Part shown: piece by piece, positions 7,561-14,574 of the stretch | Layout of the letters: each line of letters begins with the position of its first letter | How positions within the stretch are numbered: the first letter of the stretch is position 1 | From: Gemmatimonadota bacterium | Lineage (GTDB): Bacteria > Gemmatimonadota > Gemmatimonadetes > Longimicrobiales > Gaopeijiaceae | Assembly: GCA_028874905.1 (NCBI GenBank) | Contig: JAPPGZ010000048.1 | Coordinates: 1-44,509, forward strand | DNA: 44,509 bases | Direction of reading: 5' to 3' | Notes under the pieces: generated by a model | Database searches by the model: none | What the model was told of the DNA's origin: nothing | Seen by the model: the letters and a program-made list of their open reading frames with translations, nothing else | Translations under genes and position numbers: made by a program

Positions 7561-8778
7561 ATGCCCGGACATCACATCCGTCTGATTTGGCGCCACGATC
7601 CCATTCTGTACGCGCCCGCGAAGTACCGGAGGGCGTGCGCGTACGACGCCTTCATTCCCGACCCACTCGCTGACCTTCCCTTTGCGCTCGACGCTGCCAC
7701 GGCAGGCCTCGTATCGGATGCGGAGCGCGCGATCCACGCGCTGAACTCGGAGCGCTCCGATGTCCTCGCCCCTCTCGCCCGCCTGCTGCTCCGCACGGAG
7801 TCGATCTCTTCCTCCAGGGTCGAGGGGATTGCGGTCGGCGCACGGGCGATGGCACGTGCCGCATCGAGGGCGGAATCGGGTTTGCGGGTCGGTGCGACGG
7901 CCCTTGAGGTGTTGGACAACGTGAACGCCATGCGGGCCGCAATGGACGCGGCGTCGGCCCAAAGCCGGTTTACTACCGCGGACATTGTCGGGATACACCG
8001 GCTCGTCATGGCCCACGCGACCGGCCGCCACGTCGCGGGACAGGTGCGGACGGTCCAGAACTGGATCGGGGGAAACGACTACAACCCGTGTGGTGCCGAC
8101 TTCGTGCCCCCTCCGCCAGAACGCGTTCATCCGCTGTTGGAGGACCTGACGGATGCGGTGAGCCGCGAGGACCTCCCACCCCTCGTGCAGGCAGCGCTGG
8201 TGCACGCGCAGTTCGAGAGCATCCATCCCTTCGAGGACGGCAATGGACGGACCGGTCGCGCACTTGTCCAGGTCGTGCTCCGCCGGCGTGGCATCGCGCC
8301 CCACTACGTTCCCCCCATCAGCGTGATCCTGGCTGCCGACAGGGACACCTACATTGCGGGGTTGGGCCGGTTCCGGTTTGGAGACCCGGTGCGCTGGGTC
8401 GCCGAGTTCGCGGAAGCCGCGGCGCGCGCCGCCGCACTTGCGTCCCGCTACCTCACCGCGGTGCGCGACCTGCAGGAGCAGTGGCGCCGTCGACTGGCGG
8501 CGGGCCCGAACCCCAGGACCGATGCCGCGGCCTGGGCGGTGATCGATGCGCTGCCGGCTCATCCGGTCATATCGGCGGCCGACGCCATAGCCGACACCGG
8601 GCGGGCCCCGTCGGCGGTGCACGCGGCCGTGCGGCAGCTTGTGGACGCGGGCGTGCTGATTCCGCTGTCCGGGTCGAAACGCAACCGTCTCTGGGAAGCC
8701 GCGGGGCTGCTTGAACTGGTGGAGGGGCTGGAAGCCGGGCGGCCGCCGGATCAGGCCGACATCGTCAGCACATCGTAG
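7561..8778 (+). CDS. Fic family protein, class II (AMPylase-type toxin/regulator)
   Basis: A 405-residue protein with a Fic/DOC N-terminal domain and a complete Fic catalytic motif HPFEDGNGRTGR (His222 to Arg233). The catalytic His and the Gly-Asn-Gly-Arg nucleotide loop are intact, so it should transfer AMP or another NMP to a target protein. An inhibitory helix motif SxxxEG is seen at SSRVEG (Ser84, Glu88), upstream of the Fic core, as in class II enzymes that restrain themselves. Residues about 325-395 look like a winged helix (AWAVIDALPAHPVISAADAI, LVDAGVLIPLSGSKRNRLWE), typical of Fic proteins that bind their own promoter. The 3' end overlaps the convergent vapC by 28 bp. No separate small antitoxin is seen, which agrees with the built-in inhibitory motif. 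Confidence 0.9.
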   Translation: MPGHHIRLIWRHDPILYAPAKYRRACAYDAFIPDPLADLPFALDAATAGLVSDAERAIHALNSERSDVLAPLARLLLRTESISSSRVEGIAVGARAMARAASRAESGLRVGATALEVLDNVNAMRAAMDAASAQSRFTTADIVGIHRLVMAHATGRHVAGQVRTVQNWIGGNDYNPCGADFVPPPPERVHPLLEDLTDAVSREDLPPLVQAALVHAQFESIHPFEDGNGRTGRALVQVVLRRRGIAPHYVPPISVILAADRDTYIAGLGRFRFGDPVRWVAEFAEAAARAAALASRYLTAVRDLQEQWRRRLAAGPNPRTDAAAWAVIDALPAHPVISAADAIADTGRAPSAVHAAVRQLVDAGVLIPLSGSKRNRLWEAAGLLELVEGLEAGRPPDQADIVSTS

Positions 8779-9134
8779 AGCGGAATGCGGGCGTCCCGCG
8801 TGACCAGCACCAGACCTTCGGACTGCGCCTGGACGATCAGCATCCTGTCGAACGGGTCACGGTGATGGTCTGGCAGGGCCGCGGTCCTTTCCGCCTGCTC
8901 AAAGGTCAGCGGCAGGTGCGTAAACCCCCTGTCCTCTACCACCATCGCCAGGTTGCCCGGTGCCGCCAGACGGCCTTTCGCTTTCTTGATCGCGATTTCC
9001 CAACCCGAGACCGCGCTGACGAAGACTTCGTTGTCGGGATCGGCGATGGCCTCGCGCGTCGATTTGTCGATCTGTTCCCAGTCGGACAGCCACCAGAGCA
9101 ACGCGTGCGTGTCGAGCAGCAGCCGCATCGTCAC
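8751..9134 (-). CDS. VapC-type PIN-domain toxin (type II TA)
   Basis: About 127 residues, full length for the LLLDTHALLWWL subgroup of PIN ribonucleases. The acidic metal-binding quartet is present: Asp8 (LLLDTH), Glu46 (SGWEIAIK), Asp96 (RDPFDRML) and Asp114 (LVTRDARI). It should cleave RNA, probably tRNA or rRNA, when freed from its antitoxin. Translation probably starts at GTG 9134, giving a GTGA overlap with the antitoxin stop; ATG 9128 is the alternative. The partner is the Phd-like gene just upstream. The 3' end overlaps the fic gene on the other strand. Confidence 0.9.
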   Translation of the reverse strand: MTMRLLLDTHALLWWLSDWEQIDKSTREAIADPDNEVFVSAVSGWEIAIKKAKGRLAAPGNLAMVVEDRGFTHLPLTFEQAERTAALPDHHRDPFDRMLIVQAQSEGLVLVTRDARIPLYDVLTMSA

Positions 9135-9382
9135 TCATCCCCCGGATACAGCCTGGACCTCTCGAACGCGGCGATGATGTCGTCGTCGTCCGCGTCGAAG
9201 TCCGGGGCCAGCCGGATCCGGCCCTCGAAGCCACCGGGCTCCCGCCGATCAAGCCGCTCGCGGTACGGGGTCAGTCGCAACCAGGGGCGCCCCGACTTGC
9301 AGATCACGATCTCCTCGCCCTGCCATGCCAGCCGGGCCAGGCGGGAGAGCTGTGACTTGGCTTCGTGCATGTTGACTCTCAT
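9131..9382 (-). CDS. Phd/YefM (prevent-host-death) family antitoxin
   Basis: An 83-residue protein. MRVNMHEAKSQLSRLARLA and GEEIVICKSGRPWLRLTPY are the family's N-terminal DNA-binding and dimerisation fold. The acidic C-terminal tail (DFDADDDDIIAAFERSRLYP) is the flexible toxin-binding arm. It should neutralise the PIN toxin downstream and, as a toxin-antitoxin complex, repress its own promoter, for which the inverted repeat at 9436-9458 is the obvious site. The stop overlaps the toxin start, the normal coupling for these operons. Confidence 0.9.
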   Translation of the reverse strand: MRVNMHEAKSQLSRLARLAWQGEEIVICKSGRPWLRLTPYRERLDRREPGGFEGRIRLAPDFDADDDDIIAAFERSRLYPGDE

Positions 9383-9435
9383 GGGAGCACGCTCCGATCC
9401 GTTTCGACACGAGGTTTTTGGGGGGAGGGAGGGAA

Positions 9436-9458
9436 TTAGCTAGCCTAAGTCTAGCTAA
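9436..9458. promoter_or_regulatory. perfect inverted repeat, likely Phd/VapC operator
   Basis: TTAGCTAG (9436-9443), a 7-nt spacer, then CTAGCTAA (9451-9458). The arms are exact reverse complements, located 54 bp upstream of the antitoxin start. On the minus strand, TTGTAG lies about 16 nt before TAGCTA, a plausible -35/-10 pair that overlaps the palindrome. Repressor binding here would block transcription. Confidence 0.6.
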
Positions 9459-9505
9459 CTACAAGGCCTCCAGCAAGGCTCGGGTGACCGTCAGCGTGGT
9501 CGCCT

Positions 9506-10864
9506 TTACGGACCGCCTCCCAGGTCCACTACCTCGATATTCCGCCAGCGCACCTTTATCCCACCCCCGTCGTGGATCTGCAACGCAATCGAGCCCATGC
9601 CGGCACCGACGCCCTCATCCACCAGATCCACCATCCGGGTCCCATTCAGCCATGTCGTGACCCGATCGCCCACCGCGCGGACCCGCAATGTGTTCCAGTC
9701 GCCCATTTGGAGCGCCGCGTCGAGCGCGGGATCGGGCTGGATGAGCCATCCGCGGCCGTACGACTCGTAGATGCCGCCGGTGAAGAGGCCCGGGGGGGCG
9801 ACCTCGGCCTGCCAGCCGCTGACGGTCGTGCCTTCGACGCTGGAGCGGAAGAAGACGCCGCTGTTGCCGTTGGCCTCCTGCTTGAAGTCGACGGAGAGGT
9901 CGAAGTCGCGGAAGGTGCGGTCGGTGGTGAGGTAGCCGTAGGCTGCGTCGGGGCCGCTTTCGCAGACCAACTCGCCGCCGTCGAGGTACCAGCGCTCGGT
10001 GCCGTGGACCTGCCAGCCGCCCAGGTCGGTGCCGTTGAAGAGCGAGACCGGTTCCAGCGGCAGGATCCTGATGTTGCGGTAGAAGACATTGCGGCCGTGG
10101 TCCTGCAGGCCGATCGGGCCGGAGGCCGCGCGGCCGTACTGCGGGAAGGGCGCGAACTTGCTGGCGGCGACGAGTGCCTCCCATTCGGGCGAACCGAGCA
10201 CGTATTCGACCGTTTTGGTGCCGTTCAGCCAGTGCTCGACGTGGTTGTTGGCGACGCGGATGCGGGCGGTGTTCCACTGGCCGGGGCCGTGGAGGGTCTT
10301 CTCGCCGGCGGCGTGCAGGTCGTAGTTGTCGCCGGTGAGGTGCGTGTTCATGTCCATCGTGCCCATCTCGATGTACGCGGTGTCGTCGAGGACCTGGTAC
10401 TCGGGCGCGTTGTGCCAGATCGCGGCGCCGGGCTCCTCGATCACGCGGTAGAGGACGCCGCTGTTGGCGACCTCGGAGAGCATGAACTCGAACTTGAGGT
10501 CGAAGTCGGTGAAGGACTCGGTCGTGACGATGTCGCCGCCGATGGGGACGTCGGGGTCGGTGGCGGTCGCGCCGACGACCAGGGTGCCGTCGATCACGGC
10601 CCAGCCGGTGTCGGGGAAGGCGTCGAGGTTGTAGCCGCGCCAGCCCGCGGTGGTCTCGCCGTCGAAGAGGAGGCGCCAGCCGGCGTCGCGCTCGGCCTCG
10701 GTGAGGGTGTTGGGTGGCGTGGTGGCGGGGTCTGCGTTGGGGTCGGCGGGGCCACCGGCCGGCTGGCTGTCGGAGCCGCCCGAGCAGGCCACGGCCATGA
10801 GCGCGGCGAGGCCCCACGGTACCCGGCGCCCGGCAGAAATATGTATTTTGTGTAAAATACGCAT
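9506..10864 (-). CDS. lipoprotein with two DUF1080 (3-keto-disaccharide hydrolase, LamG-like) domains
   Basis: A 452-residue exported protein. The signal ends near LMAVACSGGS (probable lipidated Cys). Two DUF1080 jelly-roll domains follow. The first spans about residues 65-265 (WRLLFDGETTAGWRGYN, then EFMLSEVANSGVLYRV, EYQVLDD, GQWNTARI, HWLNGTK). The second spans about 268-450 (VSLFNGTDLGGWQVHG, GNSGVFFRSS, GDWNTLRVRAVG, TWLNGTRMVDL). The family includes enzymes that cleave 3-keto-glycosides. The start ATG 10864 shares its A with the stop of the upstream oxidoreductase gene, so translation is coupled. A pairing of Gfo/Idh/MocA oxidation with DUF1080 hydrolysis fits a 3-keto-sugar route. The first ten codons are AT-rich and hold a perfect palindrome, unlike the rest of the gene. 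Confidence 0.85.
   Translation of the reverse strand: MRILHKIHISAGRRVPWGLAALMAVACSGGSDSQPAGGPADPNADPATTPPNTLTEAERDAGWRLLFDGETTAGWRGYNLDAFPDTGWAVIDGTLVVGATATDPDVPIGGDIVTTESFTDFDLKFEFMLSEVANSGVLYRVIEEPGAAIWHNAPEYQVLDDTAYIEMGTMDMNTHLTGDNYDLHAAGEKTLHGPGQWNTARIRVANNHVEHWLNGTKTVEYVLGSPEWEALVAASKFAPFPQYGRAASGPIGLQDHGRNVFYRNIRILPLEPVSLFNGTDLGGWQVHGTERWYLDGGELVCESGPDAAYGYLTTDRTFRDFDLSVDFKQEANGNSGVFFRSSVEGTTVSGWQAEVAPPGLFTGGIYESYGRGWLIQPDPALDAALQMGDWNTLRVRAVGDRVTTWLNGTRMVDLVDEGVGAGMGSIALQIHDGGGIKVRWRNIEVVDLGGGP
10843..10860. promoter_or_regulatory. perfect AT-rich palindrome inside the DUF1080 start
   Basis: GTATTTT (10843-10849), GTGT, then AAAATAC (10854-10860). The arms are exact reverse complements. 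The site covers codons 2-8 of the DUF1080 gene. It is an AT-rich island in a gene otherwise made of GC-ending codons. It could be an internal operator or a hairpin affecting start-codon access, or it may mean that translation really begins downstream. Confidence 0.45.
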
Positions 10865-12285
10865 CAGATCAGCCTCATGTCGTCGGGATCCCAGCGAACG
10901 ATCCGGTCTTCGAAGTAGCTGAGGTTGCAGGCCAGCGCCGGGGCGGCGGCGCGCATCCCGAAGGCCGCGTCCTCGAGCGCCGGGGGGCCGCCGCGGATCG
11001 CCTGGAAGAAGTTGAAAAAGTGGTCGACGTGGGCGCCGCGGTAGCCGCGCTCGACCTCGTATCGGGTCTCGGCAGGGGGCAGCATGCGAACCCGCGCGGG
11101 GAGGCCGCCCTCGTCCGCCGCCGCCTCGGCCATCTTCTCCTGCGAGAAGGCGTCCATGGGGTCGACCGCTACGTTCTTGCGAAGCACAACATCGGTCCAC
11201 GTCACGTCCATGGCACCTTCGCTCCCGACCAGACGCAGGAACGTGCTGCCCGAAGTCCCGTCCACGAAGTTGACGCGGAGCGACAGGTTGAAGCCCGGAT
11301 GCGTGTTGGTCTCCGGGTAGTCGAAGACGCCGAGGAGCACGTCCGGCACCTCGCGGCCGTCCTTCCAGTAGCGCAGCCCCCCGGCGGCCTGAATGCGCGT
11401 GGGCCCGCGCGAGCTGACGACGAAGTGCAGGCTGGAGAACAGGTGCACGAAGAGGTCGCCGGCGACCCCGGTCCCGTAGTCGCGGTAGTTGCGCCAGCGG
11501 AAGATGCGGAGCGGGTCGTAGGGCCGATCGGGGGCGGGCCCGAGGAAGCGTTTCCAGTCGACCGTGTCCTCGGAGGCGTCCGGCGGAATGGGATACTGCC
11601 ATGCTCCGATGGGATCGTTGCGGGCCCAGAAGCCCTCGGCGTAGTTGAGCTGGCCGATGGCGCCGGCTTCGTACAGCTCCTTGGCCTTCTCGTTGCCGAG
11701 TGAGCTCATCCCCTGGCTGCCCACCTGGAAGACCTGGCCCGATTCCTCCTGGGCGCGGATCAGGTCGTGGCCCTCCGCGATGTTGTGCACCATCGGCTTC
11801 TCGCAGTACACGGACTTCCCGGCCCGCAGCGCGTCGACCGAGATCGGCTGGTGCAAATGGTCGGGCGTGCCCACGATGACGGCGTCGACGTCGTCGCGAG
11901 CGATCACTTCGCGGTAGTCGCGCGTGGTGAAAATGTCGTCGTGGCGCTCGCGGGCGGCGTCCAGGCGGCCGTCGAAGACGTCGCAGGCGGAAACGAGCTC
12001 GACCCCGGGGATGCGGAGCGCCGTGTCGACGTCGGCCATCCCCATGCCGCCGGCGCCGACCACGGCCAGGCCGATGCGGTCGGAGGGGGGGACCTGCCGC
12101 CCGGGCTTGCGGTGGGGCGAGGCAATGTCCGGTCGGGACAGGGTCCGGCGTTGCGCGCGTGTCTCACCCGATACCAGCGACGGCAGGCCGGCCGCCAGTG
12201 CCGAGGAGGCCGCGATGGACTTGACGAACTTCCGCCGGCTACTGGCGGCGGGTCGCTCGGGACTGGACTTTCTCTCTTGGTTCAT
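10864..12285 (-). CDS. Tat-exported Gfo/Idh/MocA family oxidoreductase
   Basis: A 473-residue NAD(P)-dependent sugar or inositol dehydrogenase-like protein. The twin-arginine signal SRRKFVKSIAAS lies at residues about 16-27, followed by a hydrophobic stretch, so it is exported folded with its cofactor. The Rossmann motif AVVGAGGMGMAD and the EKP motif (SVYCEKPMVHN, whose Lys is catalytic in the family) are intact. GTPDHLHQPISVDAL is the standard second strand region. The C-terminal domain is about 250 residues. It is coupled to the DUF1080 gene. Exported members are common in Planctomycetes and Gemmatimonadota, where they are thought to oxidise the 3-position of glycosides. The exact sugar is unknown. 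Confidence 0.88.
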   Translation of the reverse strand: MNQERKSSPERPAASSRRKFVKSIAASSALAAGLPSLVSGETRAQRRTLSRPDIASPHRKPGRQVPPSDRIGLAVVGAGGMGMADVDTALRIPGVELVSACDVFDGRLDAARERHDDIFTTRDYREVIARDDVDAVIVGTPDHLHQPISVDALRAGKSVYCEKPMVHNIAEGHDLIRAQEESGQVFQVGSQGMSSLGNEKAKELYEAGAIGQLNYAEGFWARNDPIGAWQYPIPPDASEDTVDWKRFLGPAPDRPYDPLRIFRWRNYRDYGTGVAGDLFVHLFSSLHFVVSSRGPTRIQAAGGLRYWKDGREVPDVLLGVFDYPETNTHPGFNLSLRVNFVDGTSGSTFLRLVGSEGAMDVTWTDVVLRKNVAVDPMDAFSQEKMAEAAADEGGLPARVRMLPPAETRYEVERGYRGAHVDHFFNFFQAIRGGPPALEDAAFGMRAAAPALACNLSYFEDRIVRWDPDDMRLI

Positions 12286-12359
12286 GATGCGGCTGGGATG
12301 GGGGTGGGGGATGGCGGAGCACGTGTCCGGAAACGTAAGTGTCTGCTGATCAGGTCAGC

Positions 12360-12367
12360 AAAGGAGG
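12360..12367 (+). promoter_or_regulatory. strong ribosome binding site of the cyclophilin gene
   Basis: AAAGGAGG sits 9 nt before ATG 12377, a near-perfect match to the 16S 3' end, and fixes that start. Confidence 0.8.
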
Positions 12368-12376
12368 CGGGAAGAA

Positions 12377-12976
12377 ATGAAAACCATGGCCGCCATTCTG
12401 TCCCTGTTTGCGTTTGCGACCGTTGGCTTCGCGCACGCGCAGCCCGATCCCGTGCGGGTCGTCGTCGAGACCTCGATGGGCACCTTCGAACTGGATGTCG
12501 ACGTCGACCGGGCTCCCGTGACGGCCAACAACTTCCTCCGCTACGTCGACGGCGGGCTTTACGACGGCGGCACCTTCTTCCGCACCGTCCACGGGGCGAA
12601 CCAGCCCACCGACTCGATCCGCATCGCGGTGGTGCAAGGCGGGCGCAGTCCCGACGCGACCGTGGAGTCCTTCCCGCCGATCCCGCTGGAACGCACGAGC
12701 GAAACCGGCATCCTCCACACCGACGGTGCGGTCTCGATGGCGCGCGGCGGCCCCGACACCGCCACGCACAGCTTTTTCATCTGTATCGGGGACCAGCCGT
12801 CACTCGATTTCGGCGGCATGCGGAATCCGGACGGGCAGGGGTTCGCGGCGTTCGGGAGCGTGGTTACGGGGATGGAGGTGGTCCGCGCGATCCACAGGGC
12901 GCCGTACGAGGCGCAGCAGCTGACGCCGGCTGTGGAGATTATGAGGGTTTATCGGAAGATGAGTGGCGGGCCATAA
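12377..12976 (+). CDS. exported cyclophilin-type peptidyl-prolyl isomerase
   Basis: A 199-residue protein with a Sec signal ending at FAHAQP. The cyclophilin core is clear: VVVETSMGTFELDVD, APVTANNFLRYVDGG, YDGGTFFRTVHG (the catalytic FFR Arg), AVVQGG, GAVSMARGGPDTATHSFFI and FAAFGSVVTGMEVV. It should catalyse prolyl cis-trans isomerisation in the periplasm. Its length and layout fit small bacterial cyclophilins. The last 38 bp are shared with the 3' end of the convergent zinc-ribbon gene. Confidence 0.93.
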   Translation: MKTMAAILSLFAFATVGFAHAQPDPVRVVVETSMGTFELDVDVDRAPVTANNFLRYVDGGLYDGGTFFRTVHGANQPTDSIRIAVVQGGRSPDATVESFPPIPLERTSETGILHTDGAVSMARGGPDTATHSFFICIGDQPSLDFGGMRNPDGQGFAAFGSVVTGMEVVRAIHRAPYEAQQLTPAVEIMRVYRKMSGGP

Positions 12977-13991
12977 ACCGGGAAACCTCTTTGGGCAGGA
13001 CGAGATCGTCGGCGATGGCGGCAATCTCCTCGGCGTCCTTCCAGGCTTGCTCCAGCCGCCACAGTTCGCCTTCCAGAGCCCGGCGTTCGTCCTCCTCGTG
13101 GACGGCCATCTCGAGGGCGAGCCGGGTAGGCTTCGGCATCCGGTGGATCCAACCAGGGACACCCTGCGAGTTTCGGTATGCGGACTGACCCAGGACATCG
13201 TCCATGAACGCTGCGGGATGCTTGCGAGACTCGATCTGCGACACCGCCCGCTTGACCTGTTCGGTTCCGCCGCCGCTGAAGTTGATCAACCGCAGGACCG
13301 CGTTCATGGCGCGCCGCGCGTCTTCGCCCTCGTACCATTCGCGCTTGTCTGCCAGGAAGCGCCCGCTGCCCGGCTTCAGGTGTTTTCCCAGGTGGGTCTC
13401 AACGCGAAACCCGACCTCGTCGTCGTTCGGAGCGACCCGGGTGGCCTCGCGGACCGCCTGGGTCAAGGTCCTCACCTTCCCGTCGGAATGGGCGAAACGG
13501 GCGGTCTGCTTCGAGTTGTTCCACACCTGGATAAGGCCTTGCGGAAGCATCCCGACAAACCCGGCGAAGAACCCTCCAAGTGCGATGCTCGATGTGAACG
13601 CAACACCGCCCGCCCAGGCGATGCCGACAGCCGACCAGGTGATGATGTGCTGCCTCCGCCTCCGCCCGAACTGGTCCCCGTACCGCCACGCCGCGAACTC
13701 GGGCCGCAGCGGCTTCCCGATTCGCACCAGTTCCAGCCCCTCGGGATGCCGTGCCAGCCCTATGTTCTCCGAGGAAGTGCGGAGTCCCGTGTCGCGGAAG
13801 AGCCTTTCGCACGTTTCCACCGCCTCCCAGCGCTCTTCCAGCGGAGTGAGGTTCCACCGCTCGCACCTGCGACACACCACCCATAGCCGCCCCTTCGCCG
13901 CGTCGAAGGCCAAGCGGCGGCCGACCGGGAACTCCTCGACGACCTCGTTCGTCTGAAGCGATTTGTTGCAGAACATGCAGGTGGTATACAT
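12939..13991 (-). CDS. zinc-ribbon membrane protein, function unknown
   Basis: About 350 residues from MYTTCMFCNKSL (start ATG 13991; the longer frame upstream is not coding-like). Cys pairs CMFC (residues about 5-8) and CRRC (about 41-44) form a probable zinc ribbon. A membrane hairpin at about residues 115-155 (IITWSAVGIAWAGGVAFTSS and FFAGFVGMLPQGLIQV) follows a basic FGRRRRQ stretch. The C-terminal half is charged and helical (EMAVHEEDERRALEGELWRL). I do not recognise the family. It overlaps the convergent cyclophilin gene. Confidence 0.6.
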   Translation of the reverse strand: MYTTCMFCNKSLQTNEVVEEFPVGRRLAFDAAKGRLWVVCRRCERWNLTPLEERWEAVETCERLFRDTGLRTSSENIGLARHPEGLELVRIGKPLRPEFAAWRYGDQFGRRRRQHIITWSAVGIAWAGGVAFTSSIALGGFFAGFVGMLPQGLIQVWNNSKQTARFAHSDGKVRTLTQAVREATRVAPNDDEVGFRVETHLGKHLKPGSGRFLADKREWYEGEDARRAMNAVLRLINFSGGGTEQVKRAVSQIESRKHPAAFMDDVLGQSAYRNSQGVPGWIHRMPKPTRLALEMAVHEEDERRALEGELWRLEQAWKDAEEIAAIADDLVLPKEVSRFMARHSSSDKPS

Positions 13992-14153
13992 GGCTATCGG
14001 GGGCTGCTCAACGCGAGGTCTGGGGCCACTCGCCGCGCCTCGACTAGGCAACAAGTTGATCGCACATGCCATCCCCCGGCTTAGCTTATGTGGATGACAC
14101 CCTTCACGGAGTCATTGGAAGCCGGCTGCCCTCCCTAGTCAAGGAACACTACC

Positions 14154-14531
14154 GTGAGACACCTCATCGCTGTGATGCTCGCCAGTTTGCTCGCCCCGCC
14201 GGCCCTCGCGCAGAATCGAGCCTCTCCCGGCCCCTGGGAGGGTCACGCGGACGAAAAGACGGACGAAGTCTTCTACGGCTTTGCCGCCGTGGGCATGGCA
14301 ACGGGGATTGTGGTCGCCTCGCGGGTATGCTCGGACGACAAGCGCCAACGCATCGGGCTGGGGCTCGAGTCCGGGGGGATCTGCCGCGAGGGCAAGCACT
14401 GGTCACGGCTGAACGGTGCGATTCTGGGCACAGGCGTGGGCGTCTTGACGTGGTGGCTGTTCCGCAAGGCGAAGCCGTTCGACTCGGTGTCGGTGGGCGA
14501 GTTTGTGACGTTCAAGATACCGCTGGGCTAG
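14154..14531 (+). CDS. small exported protein, function unknown
   Basis: 125 residues from GTG 14154. The N-terminus is a signal peptide (MRHLIAVMLASLLAPPALAQ). The mature part has one hydrophobic segment (GFAAVGMATGIVVASRV), a second (AILGTGVGVLTWWLF) and a C-terminal VSVGEFVTFKIPLG. Two Cys (VCSD and GICRE) could pair. No family was recognised. It stands alone between two minus-strand genes. Confidence 0.5.
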   Translation: MRHLIAVMLASLLAPPALAQNRASPGPWEGHADEKTDEVFYGFAAVGMATGIVVASRVCSDDKRQRIGLGLESGGICREGKHWSRLNGAILGTGVGVLTWWLFRKAKPFDSVSVGEFVTFKIPLG

Positions 14532-14574
14532 TCCCCGAGGCGTCCCAACTCCGGCAGCAGCAGCTTCCGTACCC

